From NCBI GenBank assembly GCA_946480015.1, contig CAMLIL010000045.1:1-43461 (forward strand): DNA of 43,461 bases, read 5' to 3'. Each line of letters opens with the position of its first letter. Position 1 is the stretch's first letter. The notes under the pieces are model-generated. The model was not told the origin of the DNA. It saw only the letters and a program-made list of their open reading frames with translations, and made no database searches. This DNA is from an uncultured Oxalobacteraceae bacterium. Lineage in GTDB: Bacteria; Pseudomonadota; Gammaproteobacteria; Burkholderiales; Burkholderiaceae. The translations under genes were made by a program, and so were the position numbers. Of the stretch, positions 15,973 through 24,890 are shown piece after piece.

Positions 15973-18012
15973 TTGACCGACCCTACACTGGCGCCTGCCG
16001 CCGCCGGGGACGCTGACGCCCCATCGTCGGCGCCTGCCGGGAAATACGATAGCGAGATCGACCGCCTGTTCAGCGCGGGCGGCCCGCTCGCGCCCGCCGT
16101 CGGCGCCTTCAGCCCGCGCCGCTCGCAAACCGAAATGGCCAAGGCGATCGCCCAGGCGATTGCCGACCAGAAAACTTTGATTGCCGAGGCCGGCACGGGG
16201 ACCGGCAAGACCTTTGCCTACCTGGTGCCGGCGCTGATGTGGGGCGGCAAAACCATCGTCTCGACCGGCACCAAGAACTTGCAGGATCAGTTGTTCCTGC
16301 GCGACATCCCCACCGTGCGCAAGGCGCTCAAGGCACCGGTCTCGGTGGCCCTGCTCAAGGGCCGCTCGAATTACGTTTGCCATTACCATCTGGAACGCAC
16401 GCTGCAGAACGGCCGCATGACCTCGCGCGACGATGTCGGCCACCTGCGCGAAATCTCGCGCTTCATCAAGATGACCAGTTCGGGCGACAAGGCCGAACTG
16501 GCCAAGGTGCCGGAAAATGCCTTGATCTGGAATCTGGTGACCTCCACGCGCGATACCTGCATGGGCCAGGAGTGCCAGTATTACCAGGATTGCTTCGTGA
16601 TGAAGGCGCGCCGCGAAGCCCAGCAGGCCGATGTGGTGGTGGTCAACCACCACCTGTTCTTTGCCGACGTGGCGCTCAAGGATACCGGCGTGGCCGAACT
16701 GCTGCCCTCGGCCAACACCATCATCTTCGACGAAGCCCATCAGCTGCCCGATACGGCCACCCTGTTCTTCGGCCAGACCATCTCGACTTCGCACATCCTG
16801 GAACTGTGCCGCGACGTGCTGGCCGAGGGCCTGGCGCATGCGCGTGGCGGGCCGGACTGGGCCAAGGTGGTGACCGTGGTCGAAAAGGCCGCGCGCGACC
16901 TGCGCCTGACCTTCCCGCAAGACATCATGCGCCTGTCGCTCGCGCAGATCATGCCATCGTCGGATTTCTTCCCAGCCCTGGCCACGCTGAAAGAAAAGCT
17001 GGGCGAGATGATCGATGTCCTGGAAGACCAGGCCGAACGCGCCGAAACGCTGGAGCAATGCCGCGTGCGCGCGGTGGAGCTGGCCGCCGGGCTGGAGGCA
17101 TGGAAGGAAACCAAGGGCAAAGTGGTGGAGGGCGATCAGGCGGTGCTGTGGGTGGAGGCGTTTTCGTCCTCGCTGCAAATGCACAAGACGCCGCTGTCGA
17201 TCGCGCCGATTTTCAACAGCCAGCGCGAAGGCACGCCGCGCAGCTGGATCTTCACCTCGGCCACCCTGGCGGTGAAAAACGACTTCAAGCATTTTTCCGA
17301 CCAGATGGGCTTGAGCGGAGAGCAGGCGCAGAGCTGGCCCAGCCCGTTCAACTACGAGCAGCAGGGCTTGCTGTACGTGCCGACCGGATTGCCGGAGCCG
17401 AACAGCTTCGGCTATACCGACGCGGTGATCGACTGCGCGCTGCCGGTGATCGAGGCGGCCGGCGGGCGCACTTTTTTTCTCTGCACCACGATCCGCGCGG
17501 TCAAGCACGTGGCCGAGCGTCTGCGCGACGAGTTCGCCAAGCGCGGCCTGGAGTTTCCCCTGTTCGTGCAGGGGGAACGCGGGCGCACCGAACTGCTCGA
17601 TTCCTTCCGCAACGCCGGCAATGCGGTGCTGGTGGGCAGCCAGAGTTTCTGGGAAGGCGTGGACGTGCGCGGCGACGCGCTGTCGCTGGTGATCATCGAC
17701 AAGCTGCCGTTCGCCCCGCCGGACGACCCGGTCCTGGCTGCGCGCATCGATGTGATGGAAAAGCAGGGCATGAACGGTTTCATGCATCACACCTTGCCGG
17801 AAGCAATCATCAACCTTAAACAGGGCGCCGGGCGGCTGATCCGCGACGAGACCGACCGCGGCGTGCTGATGATCTGCGATCCGCGCGTCATTTCGAAGTC
17901 GTACGGCCGGCGCGTGTGGCAAAGCCTGCCGTCGTTCAAGCGCACCCGCCTGCAGGACGACGTGATCGCGTTTTTCACCCAACCGCAAGGCAGCGCCGGC
18001 GAGGCCCCATGA
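15973..18012 (+). CDS. DinG/YoaA-type ATP-dependent helicase with Fe-S cluster
   Basis: 679 residues from TTG 15973. No ATG lies in the conserved N-terminus, which already includes YDSEIDRLFSAGGPLA and the Q-motif-like FSPRRSQTEMAKAI, so TTG is preferred. Walker A is AGTGTGKT (around 73-80, K79). Four cysteines, C136, C196, C201 and C207, are placed as in XPD/DinG helicases for a 4Fe-4S cluster. The DEAH box is residues 253-256. The second motor domain has SQSFWEGVDVRGDALSLVII and the GAGRLIRDETDRG arginine-finger motif. Such 5'-3' superfamily 2 helicases unwind R-loops, D-loops and stalled-fork structures. YoaA-type proteins are about this length (E. coli DinG is longer), so YoaA-like is the closer match. 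The stop overlaps the next ATG. Confidence 0.92.
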   Translation: MTDPTLAPAAAGDADAPSSAPAGKYDSEIDRLFSAGGPLAPAVGAFSPRRSQTEMAKAIAQAIADQKTLIAEAGTGTGKTFAYLVPALMWGGKTIVSTGTKNLQDQLFLRDIPTVRKALKAPVSVALLKGRSNYVCHYHLERTLQNGRMTSRDDVGHLREISRFIKMTSSGDKAELAKVPENALIWNLVTSTRDTCMGQECQYYQDCFVMKARREAQQADVVVVNHHLFFADVALKDTGVAELLPSANTIIFDEAHQLPDTATLFFGQTISTSHILELCRDVLAEGLAHARGGPDWAKVVTVVEKAARDLRLTFPQDIMRLSLAQIMPSSDFFPALATLKEKLGEMIDVLEDQAERAETLEQCRVRAVELAAGLEAWKETKGKVVEGDQAVLWVEAFSSSLQMHKTPLSIAPIFNSQREGTPRSWIFTSATLAVKNDFKHFSDQMGLSGEQAQSWPSPFNYEQQGLLYVPTGLPEPNSFGYTDAVIDCALPVIEAAGGRTFFLCTTIRAVKHVAERLRDEFAKRGLEFPLFVQGERGRTELLDSFRNAGNAVLVGSQSFWEGVDVRGDALSLVIIDKLPFAPPDDPVLAARIDVMEKQGMNGFMHHTLPEAIINLKQGAGRLIRDETDRGVLMICDPRVISKSYGRRVWQSLPSFKRTRLQDDVIAFFTQPQGSAGEAP

Positions 18013-19799
18013 TCCGGGCATTGCTCTGCATGGCAACGCTCGCCGGGCTGACGCTGATGCCGAACGGCGTGGCGGCCAGCCCCGCCGCCGACCTAACGCA
18101 GCTGTCCGAACGGTATTACGACGCGCAGGCGCGCTTCGAACCGCTGGAGGCGACTTTTGCGGGCGACAACCGCTTCGACGATCAGCTGCCCATGACCCAT
18201 GTGCCGGCCGTGCGTGCGCGCCGCTACGCCATGCTGCACGCGGTGCAGAAAGCCTTGCTGAAGATCGATCGCAGCAAGCTCGGCAATGCCGATCAGACCA
18301 GCTTCGACGTTTTAAGCTATGACCTGAGCACCGCGCTGATGTTCGAGCCGTACAAGGACTATCTGATGCCGCTCAATCAGGTGGACAGCGTGCCCATGTG
18401 GGTCGCCATGCTCGGCAGCGGCCAGGCCATGCAGCAGATCGCCACGCCGGCGCAATATCAGATCTATCTGAAACGCCTGGACGCGCTGGTGCCGTGGATC
18501 GACGCGGCCATCGCCGCCATGCGCAGCGGGATCAGGCAGCATGTGGTCTTGCCGAAGGTGCTGGTCCAGCAAGTGCTGCCGCAGATGAAGGCGCTGGCCG
18601 AAGCGCCGCTCGACAAGAGCGGCTATACCGCGCCGCTGCGCCAGTTTCCGGCCAGTTTCAAGCCGGCCGACAAGGCGCGCTGGACCAGCGCCTACCAGAG
18701 TACGGTGCGCACGCGCGTGCAGCCGGCGCTGCGCCGGTTCACCCAGTTCCTGGAACACGATTACCTGCCGGCCGCGCGCGATAGTGCGGGACTGGGCAGC
18801 CTGCCGGACGGCGCCGCCTGGTACCGCGTGGCGGTGGCGGCGCAGACCACCAGTAACCTCAAGCCGGAGGAGATTCACCGCATCGGCCTGGCGGAAATGG
18901 AGCGCATCCACCGCGAAATGGTCCGCCTGGCGCCCAAGCTGGGTTACCTGGGCGGGCCGGCCGGACTGAACCGCTGGATCAGCGCCCAGACCAAGTTCCG
19001 CCCGTTCCAGACCGAAGAAGAGGTGTTGCAAGCCTACCGCGACCTGAACGCCAAGATCACGCCGCTGCTGCCGCAGCTGTTCGCCAGCGTGCCCAAGGCG
19101 CCGCTGGAAATCCGCGCGGCGCCGCCACTGGGACACGGCGGGGCGGCCGACTATTACACCGCGGCCCACGCCGACGGTTCGCGCCCGGGCGTGTTCTGGG
19201 CCGTGATTCCCGACCCGGCGGCGTACGCCAGCACGCGCATGACCTCGATGTTCCTGCACGAGGGCCAGCCCGGTCATCATTTCCAGCTGTCGCGCCAGGC
19301 CGAGCTGGCGGTGCCGAAGTTCCGCCAGTTCGGGCGCAACAATGCCTTCGTCGAAGGGTGGGGCCTGTATGCCGAAAGCCTGGGCAAGGAAATGGGCCTG
19401 TACGACGATCCCAACGCCTACGCCGGCCACCTGATCCTGGACATGGTGCGTGCGGCCCGGCTGGTGGTCGACACCGGCCTGCATGCGCAGCTCTGGAGCC
19501 GCGAGCAGGCGATCCGCTTCCTGGTCGAACAGACCGGCGAGAACGAGGAGGACGCGCGCAACGCCGTCGAGCGCTACATGGCGCTGCCCGGTCAGGCGCT
19601 GGGCTACAAGATCGGCGCCCTGAAAATCGCCGAGCTGCGCCAGCGCGCCCAGGCCACGCTGGGCGACAAATTCAACCTGGCGCGTTTTCACGACGCCGTG
19701 CTGGCCGACGGCTCGCTGCCGCTGGCCTTGCTCGAAAACCGCATCAATGCCTGGATGGCGCAGCAGGCCAAATTAGTTCCCGCACCACCCCCGAAGTAA
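18009..19799 (+). CDS. DUF885-family exported metallopeptidase-like protein
   Basis: The ATG overlaps the helicase stop by 4 nt, giving 596 residues with a signal peptide (MIRALLCMATLAGLTLMPNG, then VAAS-P). The DUF885 hallmark is FLHEGQPGHHFQL at residues 415-427, a zinc-binding HExxxxH-type motif with H417, E418 and H423. NNAFVEGWGLYAESLGKEMG follows, with further candidate ligands. FWAVIPDPAAYASTRMTSMF precedes it, as usual for the family. The DUF885 family is thought to be periplasmic or lipoprotein peptidases; the substrate is unknown. Translation is probably coupled to the helicase, though a functional link is not obvious. Confidence 0.85.
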   Translation: MIRALLCMATLAGLTLMPNGVAASPAADLTQLSERYYDAQARFEPLEATFAGDNRFDDQLPMTHVPAVRARRYAMLHAVQKALLKIDRSKLGNADQTSFDVLSYDLSTALMFEPYKDYLMPLNQVDSVPMWVAMLGSGQAMQQIATPAQYQIYLKRLDALVPWIDAAIAAMRSGIRQHVVLPKVLVQQVLPQMKALAEAPLDKSGYTAPLRQFPASFKPADKARWTSAYQSTVRTRVQPALRRFTQFLEHDYLPAARDSAGLGSLPDGAAWYRVAVAAQTTSNLKPEEIHRIGLAEMERIHREMVRLAPKLGYLGGPAGLNRWISAQTKFRPFQTEEEVLQAYRDLNAKITPLLPQLFASVPKAPLEIRAAPPLGHGGAADYYTAAHADGSRPGVFWAVIPDPAAYASTRMTSMFLHEGQPGHHFQLSRQAELAVPKFRQFGRNNAFVEGWGLYAESLGKEMGLYDDPNAYAGHLILDMVRAARLVVDTGLHAQLWSREQAIRFLVEQTGENEEDARNAVERYMALPGQALGYKIGALKIAELRQRAQATLGDKFNLARFHDAVLADGSLPLALLENRINAWMAQQAKLVPAPPPK

Positions 19800-19837
19800 A
19801 TCAGACCTTGCGCTGATTAAATCATTGAACCGGCCGT

Positions 19838-19865
19838 CGCTGCCTGCTAATTTTAGTAGGCAGCG
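19838..19865 (+). other. Stem-loop before the TIR gene
   Basis: CGCTGCCTGCT (19838-19848) pairs with AGTAGGCAGCG (19855-19865), with one G-T wobble, around the loop AATTTT. It lies between the DUF885 gene and the TIR gene. It could be the end of the upstream transcript or a boundary element; no T run follows the second arm. Confidence 0.5.
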
Positions 19866-20033
19866 GAAACGCTGGCGCCGTTCCCTTTCTCTTCCATTTT
19901 TCCCTCTGTCATCGGGAACTTTTTCCCGTCGCGGCAGGCTTGGGTGCGTTTGCGTGCGCACAAAGTCCGGCAGGTCGAGCTTGATAAAGTCGGGAGTGCA
20001 CGCGAGCGCCCGCAAACCCGACAGGAGGTCGAA

Positions 20034-20642
20034 ATGGCAATCCGTTACGGCTGTTTCTTCAGTTATGCGCATGGCCGCTATGAGCTGATGAACAAATTCA
20101 AATCCGCTTTGTCCGACGCCATACGGTGCTATCTGGAGCCGTATTTCGACAATGAAGACGAGCTGTTCATCGACACCGAGCAACTCGGCGGTGGCGACGA
20201 CCTCGACCGCCGCATTGCCAAGGCCATGTGCGAGAGCGTGGCGATGATTCTCATCTACACGCCCAAGTACGAGGCGCATCCGTATACCCGGCGCGAGTTC
20301 GCCGCCATGCAGATGCTGGAGCAGGAGCGCAGCGCCTGGTACCCCATGCCCAGCCACCTGACCATCCCGGTGATCATGACCATGCACCCGGGCAAGTTGC
20401 CGCCGCAAATTGCGCAGTCCAGCCTGTATGTGGACTTTTCGCACTTCACGATGGCCACGACCGACCTGAAGTCGAATCCGGATTTTCTGCCTGACATACA
20501 AAAAATTGTGGACAGAATTGTCACGCATTACGAATTCCAAAAAAAATTTACGCCTGTGGGGCATGACTGCAACCAATTCACGCTCCCCGATGTCCCACCA
20601 GAATGGCGCGAGCTGCCGGATTTAACTTTCCCAAAAAAATGA
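20034..20642 (+). CDS. TIR-domain protein (candidate NADase/signalling effector)
   Basis: 202 residues from ATG 20034, with AGGAGG at 20022-20027. The N-terminal 140 residues are a TIR fold: YGCFFSYAHGRYELMNKFKS (box 1-like beta A), LFIDTEQLGGGDDLDRRIAK (BB loop and alpha B), SVAMILIYTPKYEAHPYTRREFAAM (beta D and alpha C). E88 in RREF sits where TIR NADases have their catalytic glutamate (E642 in SARM1). Known bacterial TIR proteins cleave NAD+ or make cyclic-ADP-ribose isomers in antiphage systems. The C-terminal 60 residues are a short extension ending PDVPPEWRELPDL. It has no signal peptide. The next gene starts 8 nt after its stop, so the two form one operon. Enzyme activity is inferred, not shown. 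Confidence 0.82.
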   Translation: MAIRYGCFFSYAHGRYELMNKFKSALSDAIRCYLEPYFDNEDELFIDTEQLGGGDDLDRRIAKAMCESVAMILIYTPKYEAHPYTRREFAAMQMLEQERSAWYPMPSHLTIPVIMTMHPGKLPPQIAQSSLYVDFSHFTMATTDLKSNPDFLPDIQKIVDRIVTHYEFQKKFTPVGHDCNQFTLPDVPPEWRELPDLTFPKK

Positions 20643-20650
20643 GGAGCAAC

Positions 20651-23089
20651 ATGGAACTCAATCGCATTACGCTACCGCCGATAACCGCTCCCGGCGAGGT
20701 GACGACCTTTTATTCTTTCGAGAGCGGAACGGCGCGCAGTGTGGCGCTGTCGAACACGGCCGTACTACTGGCAGGGCGTCAGAATGCCACCGTACCGGTG
20801 CTGATGATCGATTGGGACACCGAGTCCCCGGGGCTGCATCACTATTTCGGCCGGCGTGAGGAACACCCCGGCCTGCTCGAATATTTCCAGGCCTGCGCCG
20901 AGCATCTTGCCGGGCTGGGCGCCACCCATGGCGACGACGTGGCCGTGGCGCGGCGGGTGCTCGAAGCGGTCGACTGGGAACTCTATGTGGAACGGGTCGA
21001 CGACAGCCGCCCGCTCTACCTGATGCGCGCCGGCCGGTTCGACGACAGCTATGGCGAACGGGCCGACCAGATGGACTGGGACGGCCTGTTCGCCGCCTGT
21101 CCGGCGCTGTTTCGCTGTTTTGCCGAGCACATGGAGCGGCGCTTCCGCCATGTGCTGGTGGACGCGCGCAGCGGCCGTTCGGCCGCTGTCAGCATCTGCA
21201 CCACGCTGCTGCCGCGCAAGCTGGTGGCCCTGTTCACGCCCAACCAGCGCAGCCTGGAGGGATTGTCCGGCGTGGTCACGCGCGCCATCGACTACCGCTG
21301 CAGCCACGAAGACGAACAGCGTCCGCTGCTGATCTACCCCTTGCCCGCTTCGATCGACAGCGCCGACTGCCAGCGCCGCAGCCAATGGCGGCGCGGCGAT
21401 CCCAGCAAGCCTGAACCGGGCTACCAGCCGGTGCTCGAACGCCTGCTGCGCCAGTGCTACGGCATGTCGCAGCTGTCGCTCGACAGCTATTTCGACGAAG
21501 TGCAGATGCAGCAATCCACCGCCACCTTCAGCGGCGAGCCAATAGGCGTCATCCACGCCCGCGACGACGACCGTTTTTCCCTGCGCCGCACCTTCGAAAC
21601 CCTGCTCGACTGGGTGGCCGAGGGGCGTTTTCCATGGCAATCGCATGCCGAGGTGCGCCTGGCCGGCGCCATCGCCGCAGCGCGCGGCCAGGCCGGCGGC
21701 GATGCCGGCGTAGCCATTGCCATTCCGCTCGCGCGCGACCTCAACAGCCTGGGCGAGCTGTATCGCGGCCAAGGGCGCACCGCGCAGGCGCTGGCCTGTT
21801 TCCAGGAAAGCTGCTGCTTGCGCGAACGCTTTCTCGGCGGCGAGCATGCCGATACGCGCGCCAGCCGCATCAACCTGGCCGAACTGCTGCGCACCAGCGG
21901 CAAGCTGGAGCAGGCCCGCGCTGTTCACCAGCAATTGCTCGACGACTGCCTGCGCGTGCTCGGCCGCGACCATCGCGAAACCCTGGCCGCGCGCTCGGCG
22001 CTGGCGGCCACCCTCGCGCTGCTGGGGGATTTTCCCGCGGCGCTGTCCCTGCATGAGCAGATCAACGGCGCCTGCGAGCGCCTGTACGGCGCCAGCCACA
22101 CCGTCACCTTCGACAGCCTGGCCGGCCATGCGCAAACCCTGGCGCGCTATGGCCAGCCCGAGCGCGCGCGCATGGTCTACGAACGCGTGCTGGAAGGGCG
22201 CGAGCGCCTGCTGGGCAGCGAACACGACGACACCTTGCGGGTAACCCAGCAACTGGCCGTGCTGCTGCTGGAGCTGGGCGAGCTGCCGCATGCGCGCAGC
22301 CTTCAGGAAACCGTGGTGGCGGCACGCGAACGACATTGCGGCACCGATCATCCGCACACCTTGCAGGCACGCGAAGTGCTGGCCGACATCATGAGCGCAC
22401 AGTGTGACCTGGACGGCGTTCGCCGGCTGCAGGAGTCGCTGGCGCGCGCGCGCGAGCGCCGCTTCGGCGCCGAGCATCCCGATACCCTGTCGATCAAGCT
22501 GCGCCTGGCCAGCACGCTCAGCGAGCACGGCGAACTCGACGCCGCGCGCCAGTTGCAGGAACAGGTGGTGGCGCTGAGCGAACAGGCGCGCGGTCCGGAC
22601 GACTTGCAAACCCTGGGCGGCAAACAGGCGCTGGCGGAAACCCTGTCGCGCCAGGGCCACAGCGTGGCGGCGCGCCAACTCGAGGACAATGTCTTGCAAG
22701 TGAGTGCGCGCCTGCTCAGCCACCGTGGCACGGCCGAGGGCTTGCGCGACGCCCACGATGGCGCGCTCGACCTGCGCAATGCCATTCTGGAAACCCGCGA
22801 CCGCGTCGGTTCTGGCGATACGCTGGGGCAGAAGCTTGCGCAGCTACAACAATTGATCGACAACCGCAGCGAGCGCGAGGCGCGCGCGCTGGCCGACAGC
22901 CTGCGCAAAACGGTGCTGCGGCCGAATGTGGCCAATCCCTTGCGCACGCGCGGCGTGGCCATGATCAAGCAGGTGTACCTGCGCGAAAACGACAAGGATG
23001 CCTTGCTGGCCTTTGCCCAGGACGAAGTATCCTCGTTGAAAGAAGCGCTGGCCGAGGCGGCAGGAGGGCGTCCGTTCGCCACGCAATAG
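20651..23089 (+). CDS. KGGVGR-variant P-loop protein fused to a TPR array
   Basis: 812 residues from ATG 20651 (AGGAG at 20642-20646). Residues 16-60 align with the ParA/MinD-like KGGVGR-variant family, where YSFKGGVGRT-like and IDWDxExPGLH motifs are usual. Here the first reads YSFESGTARSVALSNTAVLL (the Walker A Lys and Gly pattern is lost) while MIDWDTESPGLHHYFGRR is intact. The module runs to about residue 345. From about 360 to 690 there are 42-residue TPRs of kinesin-light-chain type: LAELLRTSGKLEQARAVHQQ, AATLALLGDFPAALSLHEQ, AVLLLELGELPHARSLQE and others, with linkers such as GSEHDDTL and GTDHPHTLQA. The last 100 residues are helical. It probably serves as sensor or scaffold for the TIR protein encoded 8 nt upstream. 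It may bind nucleotide poorly or not at all. Confidence 0.82.
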   Translation: MELNRITLPPITAPGEVTTFYSFESGTARSVALSNTAVLLAGRQNATVPVLMIDWDTESPGLHHYFGRREEHPGLLEYFQACAEHLAGLGATHGDDVAVARRVLEAVDWELYVERVDDSRPLYLMRAGRFDDSYGERADQMDWDGLFAACPALFRCFAEHMERRFRHVLVDARSGRSAAVSICTTLLPRKLVALFTPNQRSLEGLSGVVTRAIDYRCSHEDEQRPLLIYPLPASIDSADCQRRSQWRRGDPSKPEPGYQPVLERLLRQCYGMSQLSLDSYFDEVQMQQSTATFSGEPIGVIHARDDDRFSLRRTFETLLDWVAEGRFPWQSHAEVRLAGAIAAARGQAGGDAGVAIAIPLARDLNSLGELYRGQGRTAQALACFQESCCLRERFLGGEHADTRASRINLAELLRTSGKLEQARAVHQQLLDDCLRVLGRDHRETLAARSALAATLALLGDFPAALSLHEQINGACERLYGASHTVTFDSLAGHAQTLARYGQPERARMVYERVLEGRERLLGSEHDDTLRVTQQLAVLLLELGELPHARSLQETVVAARERHCGTDHPHTLQAREVLADIMSAQCDLDGVRRLQESLARARERRFGAEHPDTLSIKLRLASTLSEHGELDAARQLQEQVVALSEQARGPDDLQTLGGKQALAETLSRQGHSVAARQLEDNVLQVSARLLSHRGTAEGLRDAHDGALDLRNAILETRDRVGSGDTLGQKLAQLQQLIDNRSEREARALADSLRKTVLRPNVANPLRTRGVAMIKQVYLRENDKDALLAFAQDEVSSLKEALAEAAGGRPFATQ

Positions 23090-23156
23090 CGCGTTCATGC
23101 CGTTCCCGCGTGCGCCCCACGCAGGCACGGGGCAGGGTTTACCCCTGGCCAAGAAG

Positions 23157-23185
23157 TTGACACCCTGCCAGCATAAAGCAAAATT
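23157..23185 (+). promoter_or_regulatory. Candidate promoter before surE
   Basis: TTGACA (23157-23162) is a perfect -35 box. Seventeen bases later AAAATT (23180-23185) is a poor -10 match. It is the only promoter-like site in the 144-nt gap between the TPR gene and surE. Confidence 0.3.
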
Positions 23186-23233
23186 GTCAGGCCGGGTGAG
23201 CGATCTAACCATTGCTTCAGGTAAAATCGCGGC

Positions 23234-23971
23234 ATGAGAATCTTAATCAGCAATGACGACGGCTACCTCGCTCCCGGTCTCCAGGCGCTGGCCGATGCGC
23301 TCGCATCGGTAGCCGATATCGTTGTCGTGGCGCCGGACAGCAATCGCTCGGGGGCGTCCAATTCGCTGTCGCTGGACCGGCCCCTGTCTGTCCAGCAAGC
23401 GCCCAACGGATTCTATTTTGTCAACGGAACGCCGAGCGACTGCGTCCACGTCGCGCTCACCGGCCTGCTCGATTACCGTCCCGATCTGGTCGTCTCCGGC
23501 ATTAACAATGGCCAGAACATGGGTGACGACACCCTGTATTCCGGCACCGTCGCCGCGGCCACCGAAGCGTATCTGTTCGGCATCCCGGCGATCGCCTTTT
23601 CGCAGGTCGATTTCGGCTGGGAACACGTGGACGCGGCCGCCCGCGTGGCGCGCGACATCGTGCTGACCAAGCGCCATGCGCTGCCCACGCCCTACCTGCT
23701 GAATGTGAACATCCCCAACCGCCCCTATGAAGCGCTGGGCGCCTTGCGCGCCACCCGTCTGGGCCGGCGCCACCAGTCCGAGCCGGTCTTGCGCGCCAAG
23801 GACCCGCGTGGCCGCGACCTGTACTGGATCGGGCCGCCCGGCGCCTGCAAGGATGCCGGGCCGGGCACCGACTTTCACGCCACCGCGCAGGGCGACATCT
23901 CGATCACTCCGCTGCAGGTCGACCTGACGCACCGCGAGCAGCTCGATGCCCTGGCACAGGGATTGGCATGA
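23234..23971 (+). CDS. surE: 5'/3'-nucleotidase SurE
   Basis: 245 residues, normal length. The metal and phosphate site is visible: [14 protein letters not shown] (D8, D9), [16 protein letters not shown] (S39 region) and [20 protein letters not shown]. SurE dephosphorylates nucleoside monophosphates in the cytosol and is linked to stationary-phase survival. It starts the classic surE-pcm-nlpD-rpoS cluster; its stop overlaps the pcm start by 4 nt. GGTAAAATCGCGGC just before the ATG has only a weak ribosome site. Confidence 0.97.
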   Translation: MRILISNDDGYLAPGLQALADALASVADIVVVAPDSNRSGASNSLSLDRPLSVQQAPNGFYFVNGTPSDCVHVALTGLLDYRPDLVVSGINNGQNMGDDTLYSGTVAAATEAYLFGIPAIAFSQVDFGWEHVDAAARVARDIVLTKRHALPTPYLLNVNIPNRPYEALGALRATRLGRRHQSEPVLRAKDPRGRDLYWIGPPGACKDAGPGTDFHATAQGDISITPLQVDLTHREQLDALAQGLA

Positions 23972-24867
23972 GCGACAAGCACGGTAAGGATGGGCGCGAC
24001 AAGCGCAGCAATTTCCCGTTACCGTTGTCGTCGGTCACCGGCGCGGCCGTCAAGCCCTCCGCCTATACGCCGGCGCGCGTGGCCACGCCCCAGACCGCCA
24101 CCCAGAACGCCGCCCGTACCGCCGTCCAGGCACCGTACAGTCCGCCGCACCAGGCGCCCACGCCGTCCAAGGCGCACAGCTACGCGTCCCAGCGCAGCCA
24201 GCCGCTGGCGGCCCCGGCGCCGCGGCCCGACCTGCTGGTGTCCGATGCGATCCGCCAGCAGATGGTCGCGCGCGTGGCGCGCCAGGGTGTGCAGGACCGC
24301 GTCGTGCTGGACGCGCTGGGCGCGGTGCCGCGCCATGCCTTCATTGAACCGGCCCTGTCGGCCCAGGCCTATATCGACGCTTCTTTGCCGATCGGCCACC
24401 ATCAAACCATTTCACAACCGTACATCGTCGCGCGCATGATCGAAGTGATGCGCAACGGCGGCCGACTCCAGCGCGTGCTGGAAATCGGCACCGGTTGCGG
24501 CTACCAGGCCGCGGTGCTGGCCTGCATCGCCAGCGAGGTGTATTCCATCGAACGCATCAAGCCGCTCCACGAGTTGGCCAAGAACAACTTGCGGCCCTTG
24601 CGCATCGCAAATCTCCGCCTGCATTACGGAGATGGTATGCTAGGGCTGCCCCAGGCCGCTCCTTTCGACGGCATCATCCTGGCGGCGGCCGGTCTCGAGG
24701 TGCCGCAGGCCCTCCTGGAACAGCTGAGCATCGGCGGACGCCTGGTCGCCCCAGTGGGCGCGCAGGTCCAGCATCTGCAGCTCATTACGCGCACCGGCAA
24801 GACCGAATGGACCAGCGACACGCTGGAAGATTGCCATTTCGTCCCGCTGCGCCCAGGCACCACCTGA
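23968..24867 (+). CDS. pcm: Protein-L-isoaspartate O-methyltransferase with long N-terminal extension
   Basis: 299 residues against about 210 in E. coli. The catalytic part begins near residue 85 ([20 protein letters not shown]). It contains [38 protein letters not shown] and the SAM motif [19 protein letters not shown], then [18 protein letters not shown]. It methylates isoaspartyl residues in damaged proteins to start their repair. The first 80 residues are Ala/Pro/Thr/Gln-rich and probably disordered ([19 protein letters not shown]); this tail is not part of the enzyme fold. It overlaps surE by 4 nt and lies 23 nt before nlpD. Confidence 0.95.
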   Translation: MSDKHGKDGRDKRSNFPLPLSSVTGAAVKPSAYTPARVATPQTATQNAARTAVQAPYSPPHQAPTPSKAHSYASQRSQPLAAPAPRPDLLVSDAIRQQMVARVARQGVQDRVVLDALGAVPRHAFIEPALSAQAYIDASLPIGHHQTISQPYIVARMIEVMRNGGRLQRVLEIGTGCGYQAAVLACIASEVYSIERIKPLHELAKNNLRPLRIANLRLHYGDGMLGLPQAAPFDGIILAAAGLEVPQALLEQLSIGGRLVAPVGAQVQHLQLITRTGKTEWTSDTLEDCHFVPLRPGTT

Positions 24868-24890
24868 GCCAAGAAATCGACACACATAAG

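Noticed and set aside
15850..18036. A 728-codon reverse frame opposite the DinG-type helicase
   Set aside because: The forward frame has Walker A, DEAH and Fe-S cysteines; the reverse one is a mirror of its codon bias.
20765..22756. A 663-codon reverse frame opposite the TPR protein
   Set aside because: It is an antisense shadow; the TPR periodicity is on the forward strand.
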